From Bacillota bacterium (GTDB taxonomy: Bacteria > Bacillota > Negativicutes > Sporomusales > CTSoil-080): a stretch of 44,604 nt of DNA. Position 1 is the stretch's first letter. Each line of letters begins with the position of its first letter. Location of the stretch: assembly GCA_017889725.1 (NCBI GenBank), contig JAGGAE010000002.1, forward strand, positions 1 to 44,604, in the 5' to 3' direction. The notes beneath the pieces were generated by a model. That model was not told the DNA's origin, made no database searches, and was given only the letters and a program-made list of their open reading frames with translations. The position numbers and the translations under genes were made by a program. This document shows, in pieces, positions 22,905 through 32,751 of this stretch.

Positions 22905-24149
22905 TTAATAAACTTTGTGAATATTGATTCCCTGTCGGCCAAATTCCGCTTCGATTTCCTTTACATGCTTATTCCCGTTGGTTTCGACCGTAACTTCGAG
23001 TTCCACTTGTTTTAAACTATCCATCACCTTAGACTGGTTATGGTCTAATTTTATTACATTTGCATTGAGATCGGCAAGAATTTTTGCTACATGTAACAAC
23101 TCACCCGGCTTATCCGGCAGGTCTACAGTAAAACAGAATAAGCGTCCCCTGGCCATCAAGGCCCGGTTGATAATGGCCGAAATGGTCGAAATGTCAATGT
23201 TGCCGCCGCTAACTAAGCATACTACCTTTTTGCCGTGAGCACCTATCTTATTAAGCCCCGCCAAAGAAAGCGCACCGGCCCCTTCCGCTACCAGCTTATG
23301 TTTCTCCATCAAAAGCAAAATCGCTTCCAATATTTCAAAATCCGAAACCGCAACCACTTCATCGACAAACTCTTTTATGAACTCGAACGTAAGTGTACCC
23401 GGCTTCTTAACCGCTGCCCCATCGGCGAAAGTGTCCACCATTGGTAATTCCACCAGGCAATCCTTGTCTAACGACTCTTTGATGCAGCAGGCGCCTGCGG
23501 GTTCAACCCCGATGATCTTAATACTTGGTTTAAGCATTTTAGCCGCAAAGGCAACACCACTGATTATCCCGCCCCCGCCTATAGGCGCAAGAATAGTATC
23601 CACATCTTCCAGTTCGTTTATTATTTCCAGAGCTAGAGTCCCTTGTCCCAGCAACACGTCCACATCATCAAAAGGGTGAATAAACACGTAGTTATGCGCA
23701 GCTTGGAGTTCAAGTGCTTTCTTATAGGCTTCATCATAACTGTCACCATAAAGTATGACTTCTGTTCCGAAACTTTTTGTGGCTTCCACCTTGATAATTG
23801 GCGTAGTCGCCGGCATAACAACCGTAGCCTTTACCCCTAGCAGTTGAGCGGCATAGCCGACGCCCTGAGCATGGTTGCCGGCCGAGGAGGCAATGACACC
23901 GCGCGCTTTTTCTTCATTGGTCAGTTGGCTGATTTTATTAAATGCCCCACGGATCTTGAACGCACCGGTTACTTGAAGATTTTCCGGCTTTATAAACACA
24001 CTATTGCCGCATTCGCTACTGAACACCGGGCTTTCAATCAACTCTGTCTTTTTCAAAATCGATCGCAATTTGTCCGCAGCACCGTATACATCCTCAAGCG
24101 ATACTACCCTGCCCCCTGGCAAAGAGAAACTTTTTTTACCCTCATTCAT
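22905..24149 (-). CDS. ilvA: Threonine ammonia-lyase (threonine dehydratase) with C-terminal ACT domain
   Basis: FIKPENLQVTGAFKIRGAFNK (PLP Lys), SSAGNHAQGVGYAA, IGGGGIISG; start MNEGKKSF at 24149 because the longer ORF runs into the T-box terminator. Confidence 0.95.
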   Translation of the reverse strand: MNEGKKSFSLPGGRVVSLEDVYGAADKLRSILKKTELIESPVFSSECGNSVFIKPENLQVTGAFKIRGAFNKISQLTNEEKARGVIASSAGNHAQGVGYAAQLLGVKATVVMPATTPIIKVEATKSFGTEVILYGDSYDEAYKKALELQAAHNYVFIHPFDDVDVLLGQGTLALEIINELEDVDTILAPIGGGGIISGVAFAAKMLKPSIKIIGVEPAGACCIKESLDKDCLVELPMVDTFADGAAVKKPGTLTFEFIKEFVDEVVAVSDFEILEAILLLMEKHKLVAEGAGALSLAGLNKIGAHGKKVVCLVSGGNIDISTISAIINRALMARGRLFCFTVDLPDKPGELLHVAKILADLNANVIKLDHNQSKVMDSLKQVELEVTVETNGNKHVKEIEAEFGRQGINIHKVY

Positions 24150-24179
24150 CCTTCTGCCTCCCTGACTAATACTAAAATA

Positions 24180-24405
24180 AAAAGCTCGCCCTTGAAAAAT
24201 CAAGGACGAGCATAACCCGCGTTACCACCTTACTTGCATAAAGATGCCTCTCTTCGGTTCAAACAAACCTACGCCAAATAACGTGGCTAATCCGGCGTTT
24301 CTTACTCCCTTCAGAAACGCAGTTCCGGAGTGATCTTCATTCATAGCACGCTACCGGCTTTCACCTTCCGCCGACTCTCTAAAAGCTTGCTTATCAATTA
24401 CTTAT
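24180..24405 (-). promoter_or_regulatory. T-box leader of ilvA, predicted Ile specifier (AUC)
   Basis: Minus strand contains canonical T-box aaggtggtaacgcgg (plus-strand ccgcgttaccacc 24217-24229), terminator gctcgtccttgatttttcaagggcgagctttttatttt, Stem I-like agagagtcggcggaaggtgaaagccgg, and gaatgaagATCactcc with ATC at 24334-24332. Confidence 0.92.
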
Positions 24406-24461
24406 CTCCGTCATAACTATTATTGATATAATATTTTAAATAACATTTTATCAATAATCCG

Positions 24462-25361
24462 TCACTGCGTCAATACGTTCTGGTCCGGAACTTGAACTTT
24501 TTCTTGAGTACAGACGCTACAGGGACTCTTGTCCTCCGTACCCGGAACAACCCCTTTAATAGCGGGGCGAATAGCCTTTGTCGGACACTTAGTCAGACAT
24601 TTGGCCTCCGAGCATTGTTCGGCACATATTTTAGCATCCACTACCGCCAGATTATTTTCCATTTTTATTGCACCATACGAGCATTCCTTCAGACAAAGCG
24701 TACAGGCAATACAAGCCGTAGTACAGGCTTTACGGGCAACCGGACCTTTGTCCTTGGAGTTACAGTTTACCCGAACATGCGCATCTAAAGGTGCCATAGT
24801 AATAACCCCTTTCGGGCAAACTCCCTGACATACGCCGCAGCCGGTACATTTCACAGCATCAACCACAGGCAGTCCGGCATCACTCATAGTTAGCGCACCG
24901 AACGGGCAACGCTTGACGCAAGTACCTAACCCCAGACACCCGTATTTGCATAATTTCTGCCCGCCAAACAGCAAGTTGGCGGCTACACAGTCACTAATCC
25001 CTTGATACGCATAAGCTGATACTGCTTTTTCGTTACTGCCGGCGCACTTTACTTGCGCAATGCGCGGTTCCATGGCCGCAGCTACTTTCCCGGTAAGTTC
25101 CCCCACCGCTTTTGCCACCGGTTCCTTGCCAGGTATACAAAGTGTAGGCGGTACATCCGCGTTCAGCACCACTGCTTCGGCATACGCCATACAACCGGCA
25201 TAGCCGCAGGCTCCGCATTGGCCCTTAGGCAGCACGTCCTCTACAATATGAATCAGAGGATTAACTTCCAGTGCGAATTTTTTGTTCGCATAAGCCAATA
25301 TGAACCCAAACAATATACCTACTCCTGTTAATACCGTAATAATTAATACTGCTTTTTCCAC
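24462..25361 (-). CDS. rnfB: Rnf complex subunit RnfB (iron-sulfur)
   Basis: GQCGACGYAGCMAYAEAV, ferredoxin-type CTGCGVCQGVCPKG, CIACTLCLKECSYGAI; last gene of the rnf cluster. Confidence 0.95.
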   Translation of the reverse strand: MEKAVLIITVLTGVGILFGFILAYANKKFALEVNPLIHIVEDVLPKGQCGACGYAGCMAYAEAVVLNADVPPTLCIPGKEPVAKAVGELTGKVAAAMEPRIAQVKCAGSNEKAVSAYAYQGISDCVAANLLFGGQKLCKYGCLGLGTCVKRCPFGALTMSDAGLPVVDAVKCTGCGVCQGVCPKGVITMAPLDAHVRVNCNSKDKGPVARKACTTACIACTLCLKECSYGAIKMENNLAVVDAKICAEQCSEAKCLTKCPTKAIRPAIKGVVPGTEDKSPCSVCTQEKVQVPDQNVLTQ

Positions 25362-25392
25362 GGTTCCTCTCCGCTCCTTTCTCCCCCTATTA

Positions 25393-25971
25393 CTACATTG
25401 GAATCATGCCGGAGAAGCCCAAGAACGACAGTGCCAGCATGCCAGCAATGATAAAGGCTATCCCCAGTCCTTGCAAGGACTTAGGAACATCTGCATATTG
25501 CAGCTTTTCCCGCAAACTAGCCATCAAAACAATAGCTAAAGCAAATCCGACTCCCGAACCAAACGCGTTCACAATACTTTTAATAAAAGTAAAATTGGAT
25601 TCGACATTAATGAGCGGTACGCCCAATACTACACAGTTCGTAGCAATAAGAACCAGATAAATGCCCCACATGTTGTAAAGCGCCGGAGCAAACCGTTTGA
25701 TTACAATTTCAAGAAATTGCACAAAACCGGCAATAAGAATAACAAATACCGGCAGTGTCAAAAACTTTAAGTCAAAGGGTACAAGAACAAAATTATAGGC
25801 AGCCCAAGCCAGCGCTGATGACGCTGTTAAAATAGAGGCTACTGCCATGCCCATACCGATAGAAGCGTCCAAGCTTTTTGACACACCGAAAAAGATACAT
25901 AAGCCCAGGAAACGGGTCAAGACAAAGTTATTGACAATAACCGCTCCCATAAACAGGGTAAAATATTCCAT
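25393..25971 (-). CDS. rnfA: Rnf complex subunit RnfA
   Basis: VNNFVLTRFLGLCIFFGVSKS, IYLVLIATNCVVLGVPL. Confidence 0.95.
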   Translation of the reverse strand: MEYFTLFMGAVIVNNFVLTRFLGLCIFFGVSKSLDASIGMGMAVASILTASSALAWAAYNFVLVPFDLKFLTLPVFVILIAGFVQFLEIVIKRFAPALYNMWGIYLVLIATNCVVLGVPLINVESNFTFIKSIVNAFGSGVGFALAIVLMASLREKLQYADVPKSLQGLGIAFIIAGMLALSFLGFSGMIPM

Positions 25972-26621
25972 TACGCTTCACCCCTTTGCACGGTTAACTG
26001 ATTTGCCTTTTGTTTTTCTTCCGCCCTCTTGTCCTGCCACTGGCCGATGACATTAAACATACCAATCATCAGGCCTATAACCATAAACGCTCCCGGAGCC
26101 AGTATTAAAATGAGAGGCCCGTTATAGGACGCTGGCAAAACCGGAATTCCTAAAAAAGCCCCTGTTCCAAACACTTCACGGATAGTGCCTACAGCTAACA
26201 TTGCCAAAGCAAATCCGGCTCCCATTCCAAGTCCATCAAAGAAAGACGGTACAATACCGTTTTTCATAGCAAACACTTCGGCTCTGGCTAAAATGATAGC
26301 GAACACTACAATTAGAGCCAAGTAAATACCCAGTTCTTTATATAAAGCCGGTAGGAACGCCTCTAAAAGAAGCTGTGTCAGCGTAACAATGGTCGCAATA
26401 ATGGTAATAAACACAGGTACTCGAACTTTAGGATTAACCCAGCGGCGAACGATGGATACAATAACATTATTCGAAGTAATAACAAACATTACCGCCATAC
26501 CCATGCCAAGTGCGCTGAATACGTTCGACGTTACCGCCAGCGCCGGACACAGGCTAAGTGCCAAACGGAATATGGGATTTTGTTCAAAAATGCCTTTTTT
26601 AAATATAGCCCAATAATTCAT
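25971..26621 (-). CDS. rnfE: Rnf complex subunit RnfE
   Basis: FKKGIFEQNPIFRLALSLCPALAVTSNVFSALGMG. Confidence 0.95.
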   Translation of the reverse strand: MNYWAIFKKGIFEQNPIFRLALSLCPALAVTSNVFSALGMGMAVMFVITSNNVIVSIVRRWVNPKVRVPVFITIIATIVTLTQLLLEAFLPALYKELGIYLALIVVFAIILARAEVFAMKNGIVPSFFDGLGMGAGFALAMLAVGTIREVFGTGAFLGIPVLPASYNGPLILILAPGAFMVIGLMIGMFNVIGQWQDKRAEEKQKANQLTVQRGEA

Positions 26622-26631
26622 ATCCTCTACC

Positions 26632-27201
26632 TCACTCCTTTAGGCCGGCCGTATATTCAGCTACTGCCTCCACGGCTTCCTTAATGCCTTTGGTAACAGC
26701 GCGGGACGTAATTGTCGCCCCGGTCAACGCCTGGATATTATTATCGGTAGGAGTTTTCACTACCACCAAATCCTCAACAGATTTACCGGCAAACTGATTC
26801 CTGAACTTGGGTTCACTAGCTTTATCCCCCAACCCCGGTGTCTCATTATGCGACAAAATTTTATAATCGATAGGCTTTGCGTCAGGGGTTACAGCTGCCA
26901 ACATTTTTATAGCACCGCCGTAGCCTTTGCTTTCGGCGGGAACAACGTAGGCAACTACCTTACCTCCTTTTATCGCCTTATACCAATCGGTTCTACCCTC
27001 AATCGCCTGGAAGGAATCCGCATCCTTTACCAGTTCTTTCATGGCGTCATTTTTTAGCTTTACCCGTTGTTGTACAGCCATAGGCTCAGTAAAGGAGTAC
27101 GTACCGGCGATAATCGCCCCGGCGATAAAACAGGTAATCGCCAAATTCATCGCGACTTTCAGCATACTACTGTCTTTTTCATTATGCGTATCATGGGACA
27201 T
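26632..27201 (-). CDS. rnfG: Rnf complex subunit RnfG (FMN-binding)
   Basis: ETPGLGDK, IQALTGATITSRAVTKGIKEAV flavinylation motif. Confidence 0.94.
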   Translation of the reverse strand: MSHDTHNEKDSSMLKVAMNLAITCFIAGAIIAGTYSFTEPMAVQQRVKLKNDAMKELVKDADSFQAIEGRTDWYKAIKGGKVVAYVVPAESKGYGGAIKMLAAVTPDAKPIDYKILSHNETPGLGDKASEPKFRNQFAGKSVEDLVVVKTPTDNNIQALTGATITSRAVTKGIKEAVEAVAEYTAGLKE

Positions 27202-27206
27202 ACCGG

Positions 27207-28178
27207 TTACCTCCTTGCTCCGAATTTACGGGGTTTAAATCCTAAATCAATGAGCGGTGTTACGGCATTCATCAGTAAGATGGCATAACAAACCCCTTCC
27301 GGATACCCGCCCAGCAACCGGATCAGAACAGTAAGCGCCCCGGCGCCAGCCGCAAAGACCACCTGTCCTTTAACCGTTATAGGTATAGTTACCATATCAG
27401 TCGCCATGAAGAACGCACCCAGAATGAGTCCGCCTGACATCATATGCATAATCGGATCTTGTCCAAACACGGCGGTAAGCACGCCTACCGTACCAATCAT
27501 AACCACCGGAACCTGCCATTTGATATAGCCCCGATAAATGAGGAAAACACCACCCAAAATAAGCAGAATGGCGGCGGTTTCCCCCATACTTCCGCTCCGG
27601 CTGCCAAGAAAGAGCGATTTGTACATCGTCATCTTATCGCCGAACACTTCCACAAGCTTCTCATACCCTTGTAATTTAAGAATACCCAGTGGAGTCGCCG
27701 AAGTCATGCCGTCAATCTGACTTGTCATAGTCGGCCACTTAGTCATCGCTACTGGCCAGGACGCTAACAAAACAGCCCTTCCGACCAACGCCGGGTTAAA
27801 AATATTGAATCCCAGACCGCCCATGGTATGCTTGGCTATCGCGATAGCGACAATCGAACCAAACACCGGCATATACCAGGGAAGAGTTGAAGGAATATTC
27901 ATGGCCAAAAGCAATCCCGTCAAAAAGGCACTGCCATCATTAATGGTAACCGGTTTTCCCTGCCATTTTTGAATTGCATATTCTGTAACTACAGCGGCTA
28001 CAATACATAAAACCATAATAGTTAAAGAAGACCACCCAAACCGGTAAATCGAGAACAAAGCCGCCGGTGCCAATGCCAAATTAACCATCCACATAATTTT
28101 AGCAATCGACTCATCACAACGGATGTGCGGCGACGCCGAAACAGAAAGTTTTCCCAAATCAAGCTTTGCTTCCGTCAT
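27207..28178 (-). CDS. rnfD: Rnf complex subunit RnfD
   Basis: SPHIRCDESIAKIMWMVNLALAPA, FNIFNPALVGRAVLLASWP, DGMTSATPLGILK. Confidence 0.95.
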   Translation of the reverse strand: MTEAKLDLGKLSVSASPHIRCDESIAKIMWMVNLALAPAALFSIYRFGWSSLTIMVLCIVAAVVTEYAIQKWQGKPVTINDGSAFLTGLLLAMNIPSTLPWYMPVFGSIVAIAIAKHTMGGLGFNIFNPALVGRAVLLASWPVAMTKWPTMTSQIDGMTSATPLGILKLQGYEKLVEVFGDKMTMYKSLFLGSRSGSMGETAAILLILGGVFLIYRGYIKWQVPVVMIGTVGVLTAVFGQDPIMHMMSGGLILGAFFMATDMVTIPITVKGQVVFAAGAGALTVLIRLLGGYPEGVCYAILLMNAVTPLIDLGFKPRKFGARR

Positions 28179-28189
28179 ACCGCCACCTC

Positions 28190-29509
28190 CTACTTTTTAG
28201 CGGCCATAGCCGCGTTTTGTGCTTTAGAAAGTTTGACATAGTGAACAATATTACGTTTAGCCGGACAAGTATAAACACAAGAACCACACTCTACACAATC
28301 CAGCAAATCATATTTTTCTTTAGCTGCAGCAAAAAGGCCTCGCTCTCCAAGAATGCTTAACATGCTGGGTACAAGGCCCATAGGACAAGCTTCTACACAA
28401 CGGCCACAACGAATACAGGGGCGTTCTTCCCCGGCATTTATCTCAGAAGCACTTAACGCCAAAATACCGGAAGTTCCTTTAATCACCGGAACTTCGATCG
28501 AGCACTGCGCCATCCCCATCATAGGGCCGCCCATAATCAATTTGGCCGGTTCTTCTTTAAATCCGCCTGCCAATTCTATAGCCTTTACAAAAGTTGTCCC
28601 AACTCGAAGCAGTAAGTTTTTAGGCTCAGCAACCGCTCCACCGGTTACTGTAGTAACCCTCTCAATAAGCGGAATGCCCTTTTCTACGGCGTCGGCAACC
28701 GCTACCATAGTTCCGACATTTTGTACAACCACGCCAACATCCATGGGCAGACCACCGGAAGGAACTTCCCGGTTAGCCACTACTTTTATCAGCGTTTTTT
28801 CTGCCCCTTGCGGATACTTGGTTTGCAAAGGAGTAACTGTGATACCAGTGCCTTGACTAGCTTGGCGCATAACACTGATAGCATCGGGCTTATTTTCTTC
28901 AATTCCTATATATCCTTCTTTAACCGACAGCAGTTTCATTGTAATCAGCATACCCTTTATAACGCGGTCTGCCCATTCCAACATCACGCGGTGATCTGCC
29001 GTCAGATACGGTTCACATTCGGCCCCGTTTAAAATAAAAACATCAATGGTCTTTTCTTTCGGAGGAGCCAGCTTAACATGGGTAGGGAATGTTGCCCCGC
29101 CCATACCGACAATACCGGCTTGCCGTATGATTTCCTTGATTTCATCTGACTCTAAGGCATTCCAATCACGGTTAAGCGGAAGTCCTTCGGCCCATTCATC
29201 AAGGCCGTCACTTTCAATTACAACCGCCGGGCAAGAGCCGAATACAGGATGAGGATATTCACCAATAGCTGCTACTTTTCCAGAAATGGAAGCATGCACT
29301 GGACTGGCGACAAACGCATCCGCCTGAGCAATTATCTGCCCTTTTTTGACCAAATCGCCCACCTTTACCAGCGGCGTGCAGGGCGCCCCGATATGCTGTC
29401 TGGTTGGAATCACAACCTTCTCCGGCAATGGCGCTGCTTCAATTGCTTTGGCGGCCGTGAATCTTTTTTGATCATCTGGATGCACTCCGCCCCGAAAACT
29501 TCTAGCCAT
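28190..29509 (-). CDS. rnfC: Rnf complex subunit RnfC
   Basis: FRGGVHPDDQKRFTAAKAIE, GMGGATFPTHVKL, two CxxCxxC...CP clusters. Confidence 0.95.
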   Translation of the reverse strand: MARSFRGGVHPDDQKRFTAAKAIEAAPLPEKVVIPTRQHIGAPCTPLVKVGDLVKKGQIIAQADAFVASPVHASISGKVAAIGEYPHPVFGSCPAVVIESDGLDEWAEGLPLNRDWNALESDEIKEIIRQAGIVGMGGATFPTHVKLAPPKEKTIDVFILNGAECEPYLTADHRVMLEWADRVIKGMLITMKLLSVKEGYIGIEENKPDAISVMRQASQGTGITVTPLQTKYPQGAEKTLIKVVANREVPSGGLPMDVGVVVQNVGTMVAVADAVEKGIPLIERVTTVTGGAVAEPKNLLLRVGTTFVKAIELAGGFKEEPAKLIMGGPMMGMAQCSIEVPVIKGTSGILALSASEINAGEERPCIRCGRCVEACPMGLVPSMLSILGERGLFAAAKEKYDLLDCVECGSCVYTCPAKRNIVHYVKLSKAQNAAMAAKK

Positions 29510-29541
29510 ATTTTCCCTCCCCTAGTAATTCATGCAACCAT

Positions 29542-29961
29542 TTACTCTTGTAATATACGTATAACCACAGGTTGCATTTTAATATTTTGTTTAGCGCTGC
29601 GATCAAATTTTCTTATATAATACGCAGACCCGGCAAACGCCAAGATCGCACCACCTACCTGAAACCAACCTGGAGTTAAAGCCAGGCGCTCGGCCACATA
29701 ACCCCCGAGCATAATTCCGGCAAAAATTGCAAACAACGGCACCATATAAACAATAAATGCCGATCTAAGCATGCTGACCTCGGCGACACGAATCAAAACT
29801 CGCTGGCCCGGCCTTGCACCTGCCTGGTTAAGGGCATCAAGCACCATCGCGGTATTACCCGGACAACTGCCGCAGTTTTCACAGTCACTGTGGCGGCTGG
29901 TCTTAACTTTTGCCAGGTCATTCTCAACCGCAATCACTATGCCTTCCTGTTCTCCCTGCAT
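29542..29961 (-). CDS. SoxR-reducing system protein RseC family
   Basis: VENDLAKVKTSRHSDCENCGSCPGNTAMVL, two TM helices; start MQGEQEG at 29961 with aaaggggtg RBS. Confidence 0.85.
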   Translation of the reverse strand: MQGEQEGIVIAVENDLAKVKTSRHSDCENCGSCPGNTAMVLDALNQAGARPGQRVLIRVAEVSMLRSAFIVYMVPLFAIFAGIMLGGYVAERLALTPGWFQVGGAILAFAGSAYYIRKFDRSAKQNIKMQPVVIRILQE

Positions 29962-30101
29962 AAAAAACACCCCTTTCGAGTCTAACTGCCTCCACCAAAG
30001 CCCACACACAAATCTGCCTTTACCTATCATAGCAAATTTTAAAAGGTTAATCTATATACAAAACTTTACTATTTGGCTTTTTATTAAGTTATTTAATTAA
30101 C

Positions 30102-30141
30102 GGAATAAGTCTTGTGCCTACATCGACACAAGACTTATTCC
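30102..30141. terminator. Strong inverted repeat between the carboxyltransferase and rnf gene sets
   Basis: ggaataagtcttgtg / cacaagacttattcc: 15-bp perfect arms, 10-nt loop; no classical T-tract on the minus strand. Confidence 0.55.
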
Positions 30142-30143
30142 TA

Positions 30144-30560
30144 TTAGGCGGTAATAACCGCCATTACCTCACCAGGTTTTACACTTTGTCCTTCTTCCAC
30201 ATTCAAGGATTTAACAGTACCGCTTACGGGTGCACTAATTTCATTTTGCATTTTCATTGCCTCTAGAATCATTAGTACATCGCCTTTATTCACCTTATCC
30301 TGGGCTTTGGATATTACTTTAATTACTTTGCCCGGCATAGGTGATACAATCGGCGTGTCACCAGCGGCCACTTCTACCGGCGGAGTGCTAGCCGCACTCT
30401 TGGGAGCCGTTGCCGGAGTCATTACCGGCGTTTGAACTGGCGTATGAACTGGAGCATGCGCCCGTACTGCCGGAGAAGGCGCGGTCGAAAAAGCCCCTCC
30501 CTCTTCTTCAACCTCAACATTATAACTAACGCCATTCACTGTGACTTTAAATCTTCTCAT
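30144..30560 (-). CDS. Biotin/lipoyl carrier subunit of acyl-CoA carboxylase/decarboxylase
   Basis: RFKVTVNGVSYNVEVEEE, Pro/Ala linker, VLMILEAMKMQNEISAPVSGTVKSLNVEEGQSVKPG (EAMKM biotinylation motif). Confidence 0.93.
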   Translation of the reverse strand: MRRFKVTVNGVSYNVEVEEEGGAFSTAPSPAVRAHAPVHTPVQTPVMTPATAPKSAASTPPVEVAAGDTPIVSPMPGKVIKVISKAQDKVNKGDVLMILEAMKMQNEISAPVSGTVKSLNVEEGQSVKPGEVMAVITA

Positions 30561-30590
30561 TTTATTAACCCTCCGTTTTACTCATTCGCA

Positions 30591-30851
30591 CTAAAGCATC
30601 TGACGACTATCCATAATTTTCTGTCGTCCATAGGAAGTCCAAGCACTTCCGCTCTGTTTAAACCGGATAGCCTTTCCGCACCCAACCTCATGAACAATAG
30701 CGGCAGTAACGGCTGCCACTTCTTCGGCACTCATTTCACCCATCGTCATACTCAAACCGGCGCTAATTGCTGCTAAGACTTCCGGTTTTACACCATACAC
30801 TCCCGATAACGGCATTCTTCTACCGCCACTCTTGGAATCAGAAAAGACCAT
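30591..30851 (-). CDS. Small accessory (epsilon-like) subunit of biotin-dependent acyl-CoA carboxylase/decarboxylase
   Basis: 86 aa, soluble; VLAAISAGLSMTMGEMSAEEVAAVTAAI...SAWTSYGRQKIMDSRQ; position between carboxyltransferase and biotin carrier. Confidence 0.6.
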   Translation of the reverse strand: MVFSDSKSGGRRMPLSGVYGVKPEVLAAISAGLSMTMGEMSAEEVAAVTAAIVHEVGCGKAIRFKQSGSAWTSYGRQKIMDSRQML

Positions 30852-30875
30852 TTTTATTCCCCCTTCTAAATCCGA

Positions 30876-32405
30876 TTACAACGGAATATTGCCGTGCTTC
30901 TTCGTCGGACGTGTTTCCCGTTTGGTTGCCAGCATATTTAATGCCGTGATAATCCTCGGTCTGGTTTCACTCGGATCAATAACCTGATCTACATACCCGC
31001 GTTCCGCAGCCTTATAAGGCGTGGCAAATTCGGTAACATATTCTTCTGTTTTTGCCGCCGCATCTGCATCGCCCCGGAAAATTATATTAGCAGCCCCGGC
31101 CGGACCCATAACCGCAATCTCTGCGGAAGGCCAAGCAAACACCTGATCACCGCCAAGGTGCTGGGAGCACATGGCTATGTAAGCTCCCCCATAAGCCTTA
31201 CGTGTAATAAGGGTAACCTTAGGTACCGTTGCTTCCGAGTACGCATACAGAAGCTTAGCGCCATGACGAATAATACCACCATACTCCTGATCGGTTCCCG
31301 GCAAAAAGCCAGGAACGTCAACAAGCGAAACCAGCGGAATATTAAACGAATCGCAGAACCGGATAAACCGGGCCGCCTTATCCGAAGCATTAATATCCAG
31401 ACAACCAGCCATAACTTTAGGCTGATTGGCGATAATCCCCACCGTTTTCCCGTCCATGCGGGCAAAACAAGTAATGATATTTTGCGCAAAATACGCTAAC
31501 AGTTCATAAAACTCTCCATTATCGACAATATTGACGATAACATCTTTCATATCATAGGGCTGGTTGGGATTATCCGGCATAAGATTCACCAGTTCCTGAC
31601 CGGATCGGTTAGGATTATCACCTGTTTCTACCATCGGGGCATCCTCTAAATTATTGGCAGGTAAAAAACTTAAAAGATATCTAATCTGCTTCATGCAGTC
31701 CTCATCGGTTTCCGCCGCAAAATGAGCAACCCCTGAAACGCTGTTATGCGTCATGGCTCCCCCTAGCGCTTCTGCACTTACCTCTTCCGCCGTAACGGAT
31801 TTAATGACCTGCGGTCCGGTAATAAACATTTGGCTGGTATTCTTTACCATGAAAACAAAATCCGTCAGCGCCGGTGAATATACAGCACCGCCGGCACAAG
31901 GCCCCATAATAACCGATATCTGTGGAATGACACCTGACGCCATGGTATTTCTGAAAAAGATTTTGCCAAAGCCCGCCAAAGCATCAATGCCTTCCTGGAT
32001 ACGGGCTCCGCCGGAATCATTCAATCCAATGATAGGTGCCCCCATTTTGAGCGCAAGCTCCTGCACCTTAACAATCTTATTAGCGTGCATTTCTCCCAGC
32101 GAACCGCCGATCACAGTAAAATCCTGCGCAAATACGTACACCAAACGCCCGTCAATCGCGCCATAGCCCGTAACTACTCCATCTCCGGCCGGCTGATCTT
32201 TTTCCATGCCAAAATTCGTACACCGATGATGCACAAATTGATCTATTTCTACAAACGAACCTGCATCCAGCAGAAGATTAATCCGTTCACGTGCTGTCAG
32301 CTTTCCACTGGCATGCTGTTTTTCAATCTTTTTCTCTCCTCCGCCAAGCATCAGCTTTTTTTGTCGTTCATCCAAATCCTCAATCATTTCTTTAACCGTT
32401 GCCAT
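30876..32405 (-). CDS. mmdA: Methylmalonyl-CoA/propionyl-CoA carboxyltransferase (decarboxylase alpha subunit-like)
   Basis: 509 aa; [80 protein letters not shown]. Confidence 0.93.
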   Translation of the reverse strand: MATVKEMIEDLDERQKKLMLGGGEKKIEKQHASGKLTARERINLLLDAGSFVEIDQFVHHRCTNFGMEKDQPAGDGVVTGYGAIDGRLVYVFAQDFTVIGGSLGEMHANKIVKVQELALKMGAPIIGLNDSGGARIQEGIDALAGFGKIFFRNTMASGVIPQISVIMGPCAGGAVYSPALTDFVFMVKNTSQMFITGPQVIKSVTAEEVSAEALGGAMTHNSVSGVAHFAAETDEDCMKQIRYLLSFLPANNLEDAPMVETGDNPNRSGQELVNLMPDNPNQPYDMKDVIVNIVDNGEFYELLAYFAQNIITCFARMDGKTVGIIANQPKVMAGCLDINASDKAARFIRFCDSFNIPLVSLVDVPGFLPGTDQEYGGIIRHGAKLLYAYSEATVPKVTLITRKAYGGAYIAMCSQHLGGDQVFAWPSAEIAVMGPAGAANIIFRGDADAAAKTEEYVTEFATPYKAAERGYVDQVIDPSETRPRIITALNMLATKRETRPTKKHGNIPL

Positions 32406-32751
32406 TCTTGCACCTCCAAAACATTTCCTGTATACCCCGTTTACCTAAAGACATAGTGCTCGGTCTTGAATTATTAGGATAAGCCCAAACAAATAAAATG
32501 CATCTGGTCTACTTCGCCTACGCAAAATAACGCCAGATGCACACCTTTTTCAACCGCCGAAACCACGCATTTCCGTTCAGCAATCGATTTCATCTTTAGT
32601 ATACGCATAGCTTCATCCACATGGAAGACTAATGAAACTGGCTTTTCGCCACGCGGTACTCAGCATACACCCATGCTTAACATATATTACATTCTGTGCA
32701 CTGCCAAAAATTCCTGCTTTTATCTCACAAACTTCCAAATTCACTACGCTA

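Noticed and set aside
28353-28856. Plus-strand 167-aa ORF antisense to rnfC
   Set aside because: rnfC is unambiguous on the minus strand; the antisense frame is Pro/Thr-rich as expected from reverse translation of biased codons.
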